Below are positions 41,322 to 50,589 of a DNA stretch of 64,000 nucleotides, in pieces (position 1 is the stretch's first letter; each line of letters starts with the position of its first letter). A model generated the notes under the pieces. That model worked only from the letters and a program-made list of their open reading frames with translations, was not told the DNA's origin and made no database searches. Where the stretch lies: assembly GCA_937872465.1 (NCBI GenBank), contig CALMSR010000058.1:1-64000 (forward strand). Reading direction: 5' to 3'. The position numbers and the translations under genes are program-made. This stretch comes from an uncultured Paracoccaceae bacterium. GTDB taxonomy: Bacteria > Pseudomonadota > Alphaproteobacteria > Rhodobacterales > Rhodobacteraceae.

Positions 41322-42194
41322 TCATGCCGGCGCCGTCAGGACCAGCGTCGACCAGCTGCCCAGCGCGTGCCGCCGCCGGCGGGCGAAGCCCCAGCCGCGA
41401 TAGACCGCCTCGACCCCGGCCGCCTGCCGGGTCAGGATGCCCGACAGCACCAGCACCGCGCCGGGGGCCGCGTTCCGCGCCATCTCCGGCGCCAGCCGCC
41501 TGAGCGGACCGGCCAGGATATTCGCCAGCAGGAGATCATAGGGCCCGCGCGCGCGGACCACCGGCGCCGCGAAGCCCGTGGCCGTGGCGCAGAGGATGCG
41601 CCCGCCGAGCCGGTTCGCGGCGATATTGGCCCGCGCGGTCTCCACGGCCAGCGCGTCCATGTCCGAGGCGGTCGCCCGGCAGGGCCAGACCCGCGCCGCC
41701 GCCATGGCGAGCACGCCGGTGCCGCAGCCGATATCCGCGACATTGCGGAAGCCCCACCCGGCGCGCGCCAGCCCGTCGAGCGCCAGCAGGCAGCCGCGCG
41801 TGGATTCGTGATGCCCGGTGCCGAAGGCGAGCGCCGCCTCGATCTCGAGGCCGACGCGGTTGGACGGGATCCGCGCGCGGTCATGGCTGCCGTAGACCAC
41901 GAAGCGGCCCGCCTCCACCGGCGTCAGCCCGGCGCGCACCTGGGCGAGCCAGTCCCGGCTCCCCACCGGCGCCAGCGCGAAATCCGGCGCCCCCTGCGCC
42001 GCGGCGAGCAGCGCGAGCCGGGCCGCATCCGGACGCCCGTCGAAATAGGCCCCGACCTCCCAGATCCCCGAGCCGTCGTCGCGGTCGTGCACCCCGGTCG
42101 CGCTCGGCGCCGGCTCCAGCGCGTCGAGCGCCTCGGAAAGCGCCTGCGCAGCCGCCTCGCCGCGCGTGGTGGTGGTCGCGTGAAAGAGCGTCAA
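41322..42194 (-). CDS. prmA: ribosomal protein L11 methyltransferase PrmA
   Basis: SAM-dependent methylation of ribosomal protein L11. The 290-residue protein has the PrmA motifs EIEAALAFGTGHHESTRGCLLALD (the GTGxHxTT region), VADIGCGTGVLAMAAARVWP (SAM motif I, ~residue 153), SDMDALAVETARAN and LLLANILAGPLRRLAPE. It begins with TTG at 42194 after AGGGGAGCAGAGGC; no better ATG exists before the conserved part. Repeat copy B lies directly upstream, between prmA and msrA. Confidence 0.92.
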   Translation of the reverse strand: MTLFHATTTTRGEAAAQALSEALDALEPAPSATGVHDRDDGSGIWEVGAYFDGRPDAARLALLAAAQGAPDFALAPVGSRDWLAQVRAGLTPVEAGRFVVYGSHDRARIPSNRVGLEIEAALAFGTGHHESTRGCLLALDGLARAGWGFRNVADIGCGTGVLAMAAARVWPCRATASDMDALAVETARANIAANRLGGRILCATATGFAAPVVRARGPYDLLLANILAGPLRRLAPEMARNAAPGAVLVLSGILTRQAAGVEAVYRGWGFARRRRHALGSWSTLVLTAPA

Positions 42195-42266
42195 GCCTCT
42201 GCTCCCCTGCCGGATCGACGGCGCTTACGGGCGCCGCGCCGCGCGGTCAAGCGGGAGGCTCAGGAC

Positions 42267-42418
42267 GATCGCGTCTGGCGCCAAATCTCTCTTCACCAAC
42301 GGCCCCGCCACAAGAGGAGGGCAGCGCCCGGCCCGGCGGTGCCCGCCGCGCGGGGTGGTTGCGCTGGGCTCGGGCGGAACTCGGGCGGACGGGGTTGCGT
42401 TGCCGAGATGCACCCCCC
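42267..42418 (+). repeat. dispersed intergenic element, copy B
   Basis: The core at 42305-42330 matches 1890-1915 at 25 of 26 positions. The copy starts at GATCGCGTCTGGCG and ends near GCCGAGATGCACCCCCC, parallel to copy A. It fills almost the whole gap between prmA and msrA and ends 2 bases before the msrA stop. Its central part (ACCACCCCGC and GGCGGGCACCGCC on the reverse strand) recurs in copy C. Confidence 0.75.
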
Positions 42419-42420
42419 GG

Positions 42421-43071
42421 TTATGAGACCGCCGCACCCACCGGACAGCTCACGCCGGTCCCGCCGAGGCCGCAATAGCCGGCGGGGTTCTTCGCCAGAT
42501 ACTGCTGGTGGTACTCCTCGGCAGGGTAGAAGGCCGGCGCCTCGACGATCTCGGTGGTGACCGGCCCGTAGCCGGCGGCCCGCAGCCTGGCCGCATAGGC
42601 GTCGCGGGAGGCCTCCGCCGCCGCGCGCTGGCCCGCGTCGAAGACATAGATGCCCGAGCGGTACTGCGTGCCCACGTCATTGCCCTGGCGCATGCCCTGG
42701 GTCGGGTCGTGGCTCTCCCAGAAGACCCTGAGCAGGTCGTCATAGCCGATCTGCGCGGGATCGAAGACCACCCGGACCACCTCGTTATGCCCGGTCTGGC
42801 CCGAGCAGACCTCGCGATATTCCGGATTGGGCGTGGCCCCGCCGGCATAGCCCACCTGGGTGATCCAGACCCCCGGCAGGCTCCAGAACTTGCGCTCGGC
42901 CCCCCAGAAGCAGCCGAGCCCGAAGAGCGCCTGCCCCATGCCCTCGGGATGGGGCCCGGCGAGCGTCCGGCGATTGACGAAATGCGTCTCCGCCGTCGGG
43001 ATCGGATCGGGTCGCCCCGGCAGCGCCGCCCCGGGGGCGGGAAACTCGGTCTTCCGCTTCAGGCCGAACAT
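42421..43071 (-). CDS. msrA: peptide methionine sulfoxide reductase MsrA (cytoplasmic)
   Basis: Reduces methionine-S-sulfoxide in proteins. The 216-residue protein has [15 protein letters not shown] with the catalytic cysteine (GCFWG, Cys ~54), [40 protein letters not shown] and a C-terminal pair of resolving cysteines ([15 protein letters not shown]). It has an N-terminal extension of ~45 residues seen in the alphaproteobacterial group. It is a complete, normal enzyme, unlike the second msrA in this window (53402). Confidence 0.94.
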   Translation of the reverse strand: MFGLKRKTEFPAPGAALPGRPDPIPTAETHFVNRRTLAGPHPEGMGQALFGLGCFWGAERKFWSLPGVWITQVGYAGGATPNPEYREVCSGQTGHNEVVRVVFDPAQIGYDDLLRVFWESHDPTQGMRQGNDVGTQYRSGIYVFDAGQRAAAEASRDAYAARLRAAGYGPVTTEIVEAPAFYPAEEYHQQYLAKNPAGYCGLGGTGVSCPVGAAVS

Positions 43072-43184
43072 GCGTCATCCTTCCTCTGATACGGGGGCCG
43101 CGGCGGTCAGGATCTAGGCCAGCAGCGCCAGTTTCCAAGCCACACCGCCCCGAAAGGCGCCATGACCGCATGCCGCATCAACCC

Positions 43185-43243
43185 GTTAACACTTTAATCC
43201 CGTATTATCAGCCAGTTACGGCCCGTCCCCATGGGGACGGGCC
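43185..43243. repeat. 54-bp GTTAACACTTT...GTCCCCATGGGGAC element, copy 2 (hss 3' end)
   Basis: Same start (GTTAACACTTT), same end and the same 40-base offset as copy 1 at 3481. Here the palindrome is extended to a perfect 24-base inverted repeat (43220-43243), 15 bases after the hss stop on the minus strand, so it likely ends or protects the hss transcript. Confidence 0.65.
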
Positions 43244-43258
43244 GCCGCAGCCGCCGCC

Positions 43259-44683
43259 TCAGGTGGCCAGCACGTTCTGGAATTGCCAGGGATCGGCCTC
43301 GTCGATCTCCTCGGCGAACTGCGGCCAGCGGGTCGAGATCGGGGTCCAGTCGGTGTAATGCGCCTCGATCCGGCCGAGATAGGGGCGCTGGATCTCGAGG
43401 CAGCGGGCATGGTCCATCTCGTCGGTCTCCACGATCCCGGCGGTCGGATTCTCCAGCGCCCAGACCATGCCGGCCAGCACCGCGCTCGTCACCTGCAGCC
43501 CGGTGGCGTTCTGATAGGGCGCCAGCGCGCGCGCCTCGCGGATGCTCAGCCGCGAGCCGTACCAGAGCGCGTTCCTCGCATGCCCGTAGAGCAGCACGCC
43601 GAGATCGTCCTCGCCGCTCAGGATCTCGTTCTCGTCGAGGATCTTGGCCTCCGGCTGGATCACCCCCGAGCCGAGCGTCTCGTGCAGGCTCAGCACCGCC
43701 TGGTCGCAGGGATGATAGGCGTAATGGCAGGTCGGCCGGAACTCCGGCGCCTCCCCCTCGCCGATGGTGTAGTAATCGGCGATCGAGATCGCCTCGTTAT
43801 GCGTCACCAGGAAGCCGTATTGCGGCCCCGCGGTCGGGCACCAGGTATGCACCCGCGTCAGGATCCCCGGGGTGTCGAGATAGATCGCCGCCCGGCAGCC
43901 CGCCCCGTGCCGGTGCCCGTTCGGCGGGAACCAGGTCTCGTGGCTGCCCCAGCCGAGCTCCGCCGGCTGGAAGCTCTCGGCGATGAAGCCCTCCACCGAC
44001 CAGGTGTTGACGAAGGTGCCGATCGGCTTGGCGTCGCGCCCGGCCTGGGTGTCGCGCTCGGCGATATGGACGCCCTTGACGCCGAGGTCGCGCATCAGCG
44101 CGGCCCAGCCCGCGCGGTCGGTGGGTGCCGGGACGGGGCGGCCGCTGTCCTCGGCCAGCCGCAGCAGCGCCTCCTTGAGGAGCCAGGACACCATGCCCGG
44201 ATTGGCGCCGCAGCAGGACACCGCGGTGGTGCCGCCCGGATTGGCCCGCTTCTCCCGCCGCACCGCCTCGCGCAGCGCATAGTTCGTGCGCTCGCTGGGA
44301 TCGGCCTCGAGGTCGAAATAGAAGCCGGGCCAGGGCTCCACCACCGTGTCGATATAGAGCACGCCCAGCTCCCGGCAGAGCCGCAGGATGTCGAGCGAGC
44401 CGGTGTCGACCGAGAGGTTCACGCAGAACCCGCGCCGCTCCGGGAAGAGCGGGGCGAGGATCTCGCGGTAGTTCTCGCGGGTGAGCGCCGCCTGGATGTG
44501 ATCGACGCCGCGCTGGGCGAGGAAGGCCGCATGCTCGTCGGAGGGCTCGATGACATGCACGTCATGCGGGTCATAGGCGAAGTGGCGCTCGATCAGCGGC
44601 AGCGTGCCCTGGCCGATCGAGCCGAAGCCGACGATCACGACGGGGCCGTCGATGCGGCCGTGGAGCGGGTGGGTGCTGGCCAT
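43259..44683 (-). CDS. hss: homospermidine synthase
   Basis: Makes sym-homospermidine from two putrescines (or putrescine and spermidine), NAD-dependent, common in alphaproteobacteria. The 474-residue protein has the Rossmann motif VVIVGFGSIGQGTLPLIERHF (~residues 15-35), FCVNLSVDTGSLDILRLCRELGVLYIDTVVEPWPGFY, SCCGANPGMVSWLLKEALL and PNGHRHGAGCRAAIYLDTPG; the active-site aspartates/glutamates fall in HNEAISIADYYTIGEGE. Start at 44683 follows GGAAGGAGAGCC. rpsD upstream ends in its own terminator, so hss is likely a separate unit. Confidence 0.94.
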   Translation of the reverse strand: MASTHPLHGRIDGPVVIVGFGSIGQGTLPLIERHFAYDPHDVHVIEPSDEHAAFLAQRGVDHIQAALTRENYREILAPLFPERRGFCVNLSVDTGSLDILRLCRELGVLYIDTVVEPWPGFYFDLEADPSERTNYALREAVRREKRANPGGTTAVSCCGANPGMVSWLLKEALLRLAEDSGRPVPAPTDRAGWAALMRDLGVKGVHIAERDTQAGRDAKPIGTFVNTWSVEGFIAESFQPAELGWGSHETWFPPNGHRHGAGCRAAIYLDTPGILTRVHTWCPTAGPQYGFLVTHNEAISIADYYTIGEGEAPEFRPTCHYAYHPCDQAVLSLHETLGSGVIQPEAKILDENEILSGEDDLGVLLYGHARNALWYGSRLSIREARALAPYQNATGLQVTSAVLAGMVWALENPTAGIVETDEMDHARCLEIQRPYLGRIEAHYTDWTPISTRWPQFAEEIDEADPWQFQNVLAT

Positions 44684-44711
44684 GCCTCGGCTCTCCTTCC
44701 TGCGGCAAAAC

Positions 44712-44743
44712 GAAAGGGCCGCGCGACGCCCGCGCGGCCCTTC
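44712..44743 (-). terminator. intrinsic terminator of rpsD
   Basis: On the minus strand a 12-bp perfect GC-rich stem (AAGGGCCGCGCG with CGCGCGGCCCTT, loop of 5) is followed by TTCGTTTTG, 22 bases after the rpsD stop. It is the clearest intrinsic terminator in the window. Confidence 0.8.
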
Positions 44744-44764
44744 GGCGGGATGGGCTGGCGGCGA

Positions 44765-45385
44765 TCAGTTCTTGGCGTAGAACTCCACCACCAGATTGGG
44801 CTCCATCATCACCGGATAGGGCACGTCGCCGAGCGCGGGCGTGCGCACGAATTCGGCGGTCATCTTGGCATGGTCGACGCTGAGATAATCGGGAACGTCG
44901 CGCTCCGGGCTGCCGGTGGCTTCCAGGACGATGGCGAGCTGGCGCGACTTCTCGCGCACCTGGATCACGTCGCCCTCCTTCACGCGATAGGAGGCGATGT
45001 TCACCCGCTGGCCGTTCACCTGCACATGGCCGTGGTTGACGAACTGGCGCGCGGCGAACATGGTCGGCACGAATTTCGCGCGATAGATCACGGCATCGAG
45101 GCGCTTCTCGAGCAGCCCCACCAGCAGCTCGCTGGTATCGCCGCGCAGGCGCTCGGCCTCGGCATAGATGCGGCGGAACTGCTTCTCGGTCAGGTCGCCA
45201 TAATAGCCCTTGAGCTTCTGCTTGGCCCGCAGCTGGGTGCCGAAGTCGCTCATCTTGCCCTTGCGGCGCTGGCCGTGCTGGCCGGGGCCGTATTCGCGGC
45301 GGTTCACGGGGCTCTTCGGGCGGCCCCAGATGTTCTCGCCCATGCGGCGATCGATCTTGTATTTCGCGGACGTACGCTTGGTCAC
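44765..45385 (-). CDS. rpsD: 30S ribosomal protein S4
   Basis: Primary 16S rRNA-binding protein of the small subunit. The 206-residue protein has the S4 N-terminal domain ([51 protein letters not shown]) and the S4 RNA-binding domain [49 protein letters not shown] (~residues 94-143), and ends VEFYAKN. It is a single transcription unit in many alphaproteobacteria, and here it has a strong terminator after the gene. The 258 bases upstream to the MFS gene are GC-rich with no obvious signal. Confidence 0.97.
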   Translation of the reverse strand: MTKRTSAKYKIDRRMGENIWGRPKSPVNRREYGPGQHGQRRKGKMSDFGTQLRAKQKLKGYYGDLTEKQFRRIYAEAERLRGDTSELLVGLLEKRLDAVIYRAKFVPTMFAARQFVNHGHVQVNGQRVNIASYRVKEGDVIQVREKSRQLAIVLEATGSPERDVPDYLSVDHAKMTAEFVRTPALGDVPYPVMMEPNLVVEFYAKN

Positions 45386-45643
45386 GTCGGTTTTCCTCGT
45401 CTATCCAGTCGCAACAATGGCGGCGGCTTCCTTTGCCGGGACGATCCCGGCCGACAGGCTTCCCCTTGCGGGGTCCACAGACGCCCATTCCCGCCACCCC
45501 AACCGGGCAGCGGACCGGGGGCTTATAGCGACTGCGCGACCGCTGTCAATCCGGACGGGATCACGGCCACTGCGAAGGCCTGGCCGCTTGCGGCCCGGGC
45601 CGGCAGGCGCTCATATGGCGGCCCCGGCCGGAGGTGCGTGCAG

Positions 45644-46999
45644 GTGGACGAGCGGATGGATCGCAGGGGCGTCTTCGCCTGGATGCTCTTCGACTGGGCG
45701 AACCAGCCGTTCCAGACGCTGATCGTCACCTTCGTCTTCGGACCCTATTTCGTCGCCCGCGTGGTCGGCGACCCGGTGGCGGGACAGGCGCATTGGGCGA
45801 CCGCGACGGCGATCGGCGGCGCCGCGGTGGCGGTGCTGGCGCCGCTGCTCGGCGCCGTCGCCGACCGCACCGGGGCGCGCAAGCGCTGGATCGCCGCCTT
45901 CTCGGCCCCCTTCGTGATCGGCTGCGCCGGGCTCTGGATCGCCGCGCCGGAGGCCTCGCCGCTCTGGCTGATCCTCGCCTTCTTCGTGCTCGCCTATGTC
46001 GGCTCGGAATTCACCCTGATCTTCTCGAACGCCATGCTGCCCGGGCTGGGGCCGCGGCGCGAGATCGGGCGGATCTCGGGCTCGGGCTGGGCGCTCGGCT
46101 ATGCCGGCGGGCTGGTGGCGCTCGCCCTGGTGCTGGCGCTGCTGACCCCGGCGCCCGGCGGGACGCGCACCCTGGCCGGGCTCGATCCGGTCTTCGGGCT
46201 GAGCGACGCGCTGGGCGAGCCGGCGCGCGCGGTGGGCCCGGCCAGCGCGCTCTGGTATCTCGTCTTCGCCCTGCCGCTCTTCCTCTTCGCCCCCGATGCC
46301 GCCCCCGCCGCGCGGCTCGGGAAAGCGACGCGGGAGGGGCTGCGCGACCTCCGGGCGACCTTGCGCCAGATCCGAAGGTTCCGCGGCTTCTTCACCTATC
46401 TTCTCGCCTCGATGGTCTATCGCGACGCGCTCGCGGGGCTTTTCGCCTTCGGCGGCATCTATGCCGCGGGCGTGCTCGGCTGGGGCATGTTCGAGCTCGG
46501 GCTCTTCGGGATCGTCGCGGCCGGCGCCGGGGCACTCGGCGCCTGGCTGGGCGGACGGGCGGACCGCGCCTTCGGGCCGCGGCCGGTGATCGTCGCGGCG
46601 ATCTGGATGCTGATCGGCGTCGGCGGGCTCGCGCTGATGACCACCCGCGAGGCGGTGCTCGGCATTCCCGTGGCCCCCGGATCCCCCCTGCCCGACCGGG
46701 TGTTCTTCTTCGCCGGCGCGGTGCTCGGCGCCGGATCGGGCATCCTCCAGGCCGCCTCGCGCACCCTGCTCGTGCATCTCGCCGAGGGCAGGGTCGCCAG
46801 CGCCCAGGCCTTCGGCCTCTACGCGGTCTCGGGCAAGGTCACCGCCTTCGCCGCCCCGGCGCTGATCGCGGTCACCACCGCCGCCACCGGGTCGCAGCGG
46901 CTGGGCTTCAGCCCGGTCATCGCGCTTTTCCTGATCGGGCTCCTCCTGCTATACTGGGCAAAACAAGAATACGAGCAGCCCGGAGACCTCCCCGCATGA
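45644..46999 (+). CDS. MFS transporter, UMF1/Atg22-like family
   Basis: The 451-residue membrane protein has about 12 helices. The opening GVFAWMLFDWANQPFQTLIVTFVFGPYFV (the DWANS/Q-xF motif) and LAPLLGAVADRTGARKRWIAAFSAP are typical of the bacterial Atg22-like UMF1 group. GTG 45644 has GGAGG nine bases upstream and was preferred; ATG 45656 is an alternative. The stop overlaps mepA (ATGA), so this transporter, the endopeptidase and the next gene form a coupled operon. The substrate is unknown; an amino acid or murein fragment would fit the neighbour. Confidence 0.82.
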   Translation: MDERMDRRGVFAWMLFDWANQPFQTLIVTFVFGPYFVARVVGDPVAGQAHWATATAIGGAAVAVLAPLLGAVADRTGARKRWIAAFSAPFVIGCAGLWIAAPEASPLWLILAFFVLAYVGSEFTLIFSNAMLPGLGPRREIGRISGSGWALGYAGGLVALALVLALLTPAPGGTRTLAGLDPVFGLSDALGEPARAVGPASALWYLVFALPLFLFAPDAAPAARLGKATREGLRDLRATLRQIRRFRGFFTYLLASMVYRDALAGLFAFGGIYAAGVLGWGMFELGLFGIVAAGAGALGAWLGGRADRAFGPRPVIVAAIWMLIGVGGLALMTTREAVLGIPVAPGSPLPDRVFFFAGAVLGAGSGILQAASRTLLVHLAEGRVASAQAFGLYAVSGKVTAFAAPALIAVTTAATGSQRLGFSPVIALFLIGLLLLYWAKQEYEQPGDLPA

Positions 47000-47856
47000 T
47001 CCAGACGGCGCGTGCCATCACTCTCGCCATCCTCGTCGCCGCCGGTTGCGCCGCGGGCGCCGGCGCCCAGACCGCGCAATCGCTCTTCGCCGCCAGGGCG
47101 ACGCCCTCGCCGCACGGCGCCCATCCCGTCGGGCAGCACGCGCGCGGCTGCCTCGCGGGCGGGGTCCAGCTGCCCGAGAGCGGGCCGACCTGGCAGGCGA
47201 TGCGGCTCGGCCGCAACCACAACTGGGGCCATCCCGAAATGATCGCCTTCGTGGAGGATCTCAGCCGCAGCGCCACCCGGGTCGGCTGGAAGGGGCTCTA
47301 CGTGGGCGACATCAGCCAGGCGCGCGGCGGCCCGGTCAAGGGCCATGCCTCCCACCAGATCGGGCTCGACGTCGACATCTGGTTCACGCCGCCGCCGCGG
47401 CTCGACCTCAGCCGCCGCGAGCGCGAGCAGCTCTCCGCGATCGACGTGCGCTCCGCCGACCAGCGGCACGTGAACGGCAACTGGACGAAATCCCACGAGG
47501 CGCTGCTCAGGGCGGCCGCGCTCGACCCGCGCGTCAACCGCATCTTCGTCACCGCGCCGGCCAAGCTCGCCATGTGCGCCGACGCAGGCGCGAACGACCG
47601 CGCCTGGCTCGGCAAGATCCGGCCCTGGTGGGGCCACAACGATCACTTCCACGTGCGGCTGAACTGCCCTGCGGGCGCTGCGGGCTGCGTGATGCCCGAC
47701 CCGGTGCCCGCCGGCGACGGCTGCCAGGACGCCGTCTGGTGGGTGACCGAGGCGCTGGAGCCGCCCGACCCCAACGCCCCGAAGCCGAAGCCCAAGCCGC
47801 CGCTGCGCCTCGCCGACCTGCCGCCGCAATGCGGCGAGGTGCTCTCCGCGCGATGA
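46996..47856 (+). CDS. mepA: penicillin-insensitive murein endopeptidase MepA
   Basis: Periplasmic LAS-type zinc peptidase that cuts D-Ala-meso-DAP cross-links in peptidoglycan. The 286-residue protein has a signal peptide (MIQTARAITLAILVAAGCAAGAGAQ), MRLGRNHNWGHPEMIAFVEDL, KGHASHQIGLDVDIWF with zinc ligands (H120 and D127) and WWGHNDHFHVRLNCP with the third histidine. Three cysteine pairs typical of the family appear. It overlaps the MFS gene before it and the phytase-like gene after it. Confidence 0.93.
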   Translation: MIQTARAITLAILVAAGCAAGAGAQTAQSLFAARATPSPHGAHPVGQHARGCLAGGVQLPESGPTWQAMRLGRNHNWGHPEMIAFVEDLSRSATRVGWKGLYVGDISQARGGPVKGHASHQIGLDVDIWFTPPPRLDLSRREREQLSAIDVRSADQRHVNGNWTKSHEALLRAAALDPRVNRIFVTAPAKLAMCADAGANDRAWLGKIRPWWGHNDHFHVRLNCPAGAAGCVMPDPVPAGDGCQDAVWWVTEALEPPDPNAPKPKPKPPLRLADLPPQCGEVLSAR

Positions 47857-48731
47857 AGCGTGCCGCCATCCTCGTGCTCCTGCTCTGGGCTCCCGCGGCC
47901 TCCGCGGCCGGGCCGGCGCTGCTGCTCGACGCCGAGATCCCCTGGACCGAGCCCGAGGCGAGCTTCGGCGGCTTCTCGGGCCTCGCGGTGACCGACGACG
48001 GCCGGAGCCTCATTGCCGTCTCCGACAAGGGCACCTGGGCGACCGGTCGGATGGAGCGCGAGAACGGAAGGCTCACCGGGATCGCCATGACCGGCCACGG
48101 GCCGCTGCACGAGATCTCCGGCACCCCGCTCGACGGGCTGAACGTGGACGCCGAGGGGCTCGACCTCGATCCCCGGGGCCGCGCCTATGTCTCCTTCGAG
48201 GCCTTCCACCGGGTCCGGCGCTACGACAGCCTCGACGGCCCGGCGGCCCCCGTGCCGCCCCACCCCGATTTTCCCCGCCTGCAGAACAATTCCGGCCTCG
48301 AGGCGCTGACGATCGACGCCGAGGGCACGCTCTACGCCATCCCCGAGCGCAGCGGCAAGCTCGACCGCCCCTTCCCGGTCTACCGGTTCCGCAACGGCCG
48401 CTGGGACAAGGATCTGCGCCTGCGCCGCGACGGCGACTTCCTGGTGGTGGACGCGGATTTCGGCCCCGACGGCAAGCTCTACGTGCTCGAGCGCAGCTTC
48501 CGCTGGCTCGGCGGCTTCGCGACCCGGATCCGCCGCTTCACCCTCGGCCCGGAGGGGCTCGGCGACGAGACCACCCTGTTCGAGACCCGCATCGGCGAGA
48601 TGGACAACATGGAGGGGATGTCCGTCTGGCGCGACGAGGCGGGCAGGACCCGCGTCACCCTGATCTCCGACGACAACTTCTTCGCCCTGCAACGCACGAT
48701 CATCGCGGAATTCCTGCTCGCGGAGCGCTGA
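47853..48731 (+). CDS. secreted esterase-like activity of phytase family protein
   Basis: The 292-residue exported protein has a signal peptide (MKRAAILVLLLWAPAASA) and a beta-propeller-like pattern: GGFSGLAVTDDGRSLIAVSDKGTWATGRM, NVDAEGLDLDPRGRAYVSFEAFHRVRRYD, NSGLEALTIDAEGTLYAIPERSG and EGMSVWRDEAGRTRVTLISDDNFFALQRTIIAEFLL. This set matches the esterase-like activity of phytase domain (PF13449). Substrate unknown. It is coupled to mepA by ATGA and ends at a hairpin shared with the converging DUF2235 gene. Confidence 0.82.
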   Translation: MKRAAILVLLLWAPAASAAGPALLLDAEIPWTEPEASFGGFSGLAVTDDGRSLIAVSDKGTWATGRMERENGRLTGIAMTGHGPLHEISGTPLDGLNVDAEGLDLDPRGRAYVSFEAFHRVRRYDSLDGPAAPVPPHPDFPRLQNNSGLEALTIDAEGTLYAIPERSGKLDRPFPVYRFRNGRWDKDLRLRRDGDFLVVDADFGPDGKLYVLERSFRWLGGFATRIRRFTLGPEGLGDETTLFETRIGEMDNMEGMSVWRDEAGRTRVTLISDDNFFALQRTIIAEFLLAER

Positions 48732-48869
48732 TACGACACCCGGCTGCATCGATCTGCCGAGCGACACCGGGAACCGGCAGGAGCGAGGCACTGCCTCGCG
48801 CCGGTTCGTTGAACGCAGCGCGCGAGCGCGGTGGTCGAAGGGGGGGTCGGGTTTCGCCGTCAGCGGGTG

Positions 48870-48904
48870 ATCCGCGCGCGCATGCCTGGCAGGCGCGCGC
48901 GGAT
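48870..48904. terminator. hairpin between converging phytase-like and DUF2235 genes
   Basis: ATCCGCGCGC pairs with GCGCGCGGAT, and an inner GCCTG/CAGGC stem continues after a 4-base bulge. It is symmetric and lies between two converging genes, so a bidirectional role is likely. There is no T-run. Confidence 0.45.
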
Positions 48905-48979
48905 TCGTCTCCCGCCAAATCCGCGACGACAAAACCCAGTTGACCGGCGCCGGCCCGCGGCGATCACCCGGAGACCGGG

Positions 48980-50125
48980 TCAGGCCAAGCCCCGCTCCGC
49001 CGCCGCCTCCAGCGCCGCCGCCAGGCGCGCCAGCGCCTGCGGCCGATAGCCCGGGTCGCGCGCCCACCGGGCAAGCGCCGAAGGCGCGAGATCGAGCAGC
49101 GCGCCCGGCCCCCGGCGCGGGCGCGGCGCGATCTCCAGCAGCCGGTCGAAGAGACCCGGCGCCGCGGAACCGCGCGCCATCAGCGGCGCCGCCGCATCGC
49201 GCTCCGCCGCCCAGCCGGCCACCGCGGCCGGGTCGAGCGCGAGCCCCGCCGCCGCGGCGCCCTGCGCCACCCAGACCAGCGCGTCGCTCGAGAGCCCCGT
49301 CACCGCCCCGCCCCCGCCGACCGAGCAATGGTCGCCGGGAAACCAGCGCTGCTGATAGGCGCCGCGCACCCGGCCGCCGTTCAGCGCCGCGAGATTGTGC
49401 CAGAGCGTCGGTGGGAAGCCGCGCCGCCGCTCGTCGATCGACACCGCATGCCGCGCCGCGGCGACGCAGCCGGAGAGCGCGGTGTCGTGGAAGGCCAGCC
49501 CGCGGTTCAGCCGCGCCGCCAGCCGCATGTGCCCGGGCAACCCCAGCGACCCCACCGTGTCCCAGATGCCGAGATAGGCGAGCCTGAGCGCCAGCCCGGC
49601 GGCCGCGCCCGTCTCCGCCCGCCAGGCCGCCTCCCGCGGCCCCAGCACCACATGGCCCGCGTGGCGCGCCCTGAAGGCCAAAGCCGCGGGGCTGTCCGGC
49701 CGGCTGGCGGCACCCCGGTCGCGATAGAAGGCCAGCGCCGCGGGGATCGCCGAAGCCTCGTCGCGCTCCAGGATGCCGCAATTGCGGATCAGCCCCGCGA
49801 GCGAGCGCGCGGTGAAGGCCCCGCGCGAGAAGCCGAAGAGATACACCTCGTCGCCGGGCGCATAGGTGAAGACGAGGAAGCGATAGGCCGCTGCCAGCGT
49901 CGCGGTCAGCCCCTGGCCGAAGAGGCCGCCGAGGGTGCGGTCGAGCATGCGCGCCAGCCCGCCGGTGCCGCGCCCGGTCCCGACCCCGTCGAGATGGCAG
50001 ACCACCTGCGCCACCCCGTCCGGCGCCTGCGCCAGCACGGCCTGCGCCAGCCGCGCCACATTGGTGGGCCGCTCGGCGTCGATGCGTTTCCAGGTGCCGT
50101 CGCAGGCGATGACGATGCGTTTCAT
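48980..50125 (-). CDS. DUF2235 (alpha/beta hydrolase-like) protein
   Basis: The 381-residue protein begins KRIVIACDGTWKRIDAERPTNVARLAQAV and has VYLFGFSRGAFTARSLAGLIRNCGIL, the nucleophile elbow GFSRGAF with the predicted catalytic serine, then YLGIWDTVGSLGLPG and AVSIDERRRGFPPTLW; this is the DUF2235 order, shared with T6SS Tle-type phospholipases. No VgrG or other T6SS gene is near, so a secreted-effector role is unsupported. Start at 50125 follows GATCCGGAGCG. Substrate unknown. Confidence 0.82.
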   Translation of the reverse strand: MKRIVIACDGTWKRIDAERPTNVARLAQAVLAQAPDGVAQVVCHLDGVGTGRGTGGLARMLDRTLGGLFGQGLTATLAAAYRFLVFTYAPGDEVYLFGFSRGAFTARSLAGLIRNCGILERDEASAIPAALAFYRDRGAASRPDSPAALAFRARHAGHVVLGPREAAWRAETGAAAGLALRLAYLGIWDTVGSLGLPGHMRLAARLNRGLAFHDTALSGCVAAARHAVSIDERRRGFPPTLWHNLAALNGGRVRGAYQQRWFPGDHCSVGGGGAVTGLSSDALVWVAQGAAAAGLALDPAAVAGWAAERDAAAPLMARGSAAPGLFDRLLEIAPRPRRGPGALLDLAPSALARWARDPGYRPQALARLAAALEAAAERGLA

Positions 50126-50282
50126 GGATCGCTCCGGATCGCCCGCCCCGGGGCGGCCGCCCGGCGGGGCGATCATTGCATGGATGTCTCGGGATCTCGC
50201 GGGTCTCCAGCACCCGCGCCCGCCGAGCATAGCGCCAAAAGCTTTCCCAATCCCTGCCCCGACGCCGCAAACGCCCCAGGAA

Positions 50283-50470
50283 GATCGCATCTGGCAAAGC
50301 AACCCCGTCAGGCAGAGGTCCAAGCGCGCCTGGCGCAACCACCCCGCCCGGCGGGCACCGCCGGGCAGCGCCCGCCCCGCCCGTCACGCCAACGGCGTGC
50401 CTCCGGCACGACGCGGGCGCTTCGCACCCGCCGGGCCGTGCGCTGCCCTCATCTCATGGCGGAACGGTCG
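50283..50470 (-). repeat. dispersed intergenic element, copy C (composite)
   Basis: The core appears on the minus strand at ~50427-50470 (CCGCCATGAGATGAGGGCAGCGC, read in reverse). The left part, 50332-50365, repeats on the plus strand a block that is reversed in copy B (CGCAACCACCCCGC...GGCGGGCACCGCC). The left edge GATCGCATCTGGC matches the starts of copies A and B. It occupies most of the 464-bp gap before the LRR gene; the remaining ~120 bases show no clear promoter. Confidence 0.6.
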
Positions 50471-50589
50471 TACCGGTGACAATGGGCTCCAAATGTGATC
50501 ACCTCGCTAAACGCCCGGTGTCGACTTACAGTGCGCATCTCCCTCCTTCATCGCCGCGACAAGCTCCCGCCAGCAGCCACGAGGCCCCG

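Noticed and set aside
48980..50125. DUF2235 protein considered as a type VI secretion phospholipase effector
   Set aside because: No VgrG, PAAR, immunity or T6SS gene nearby and no export signal; only the general fold is supported.
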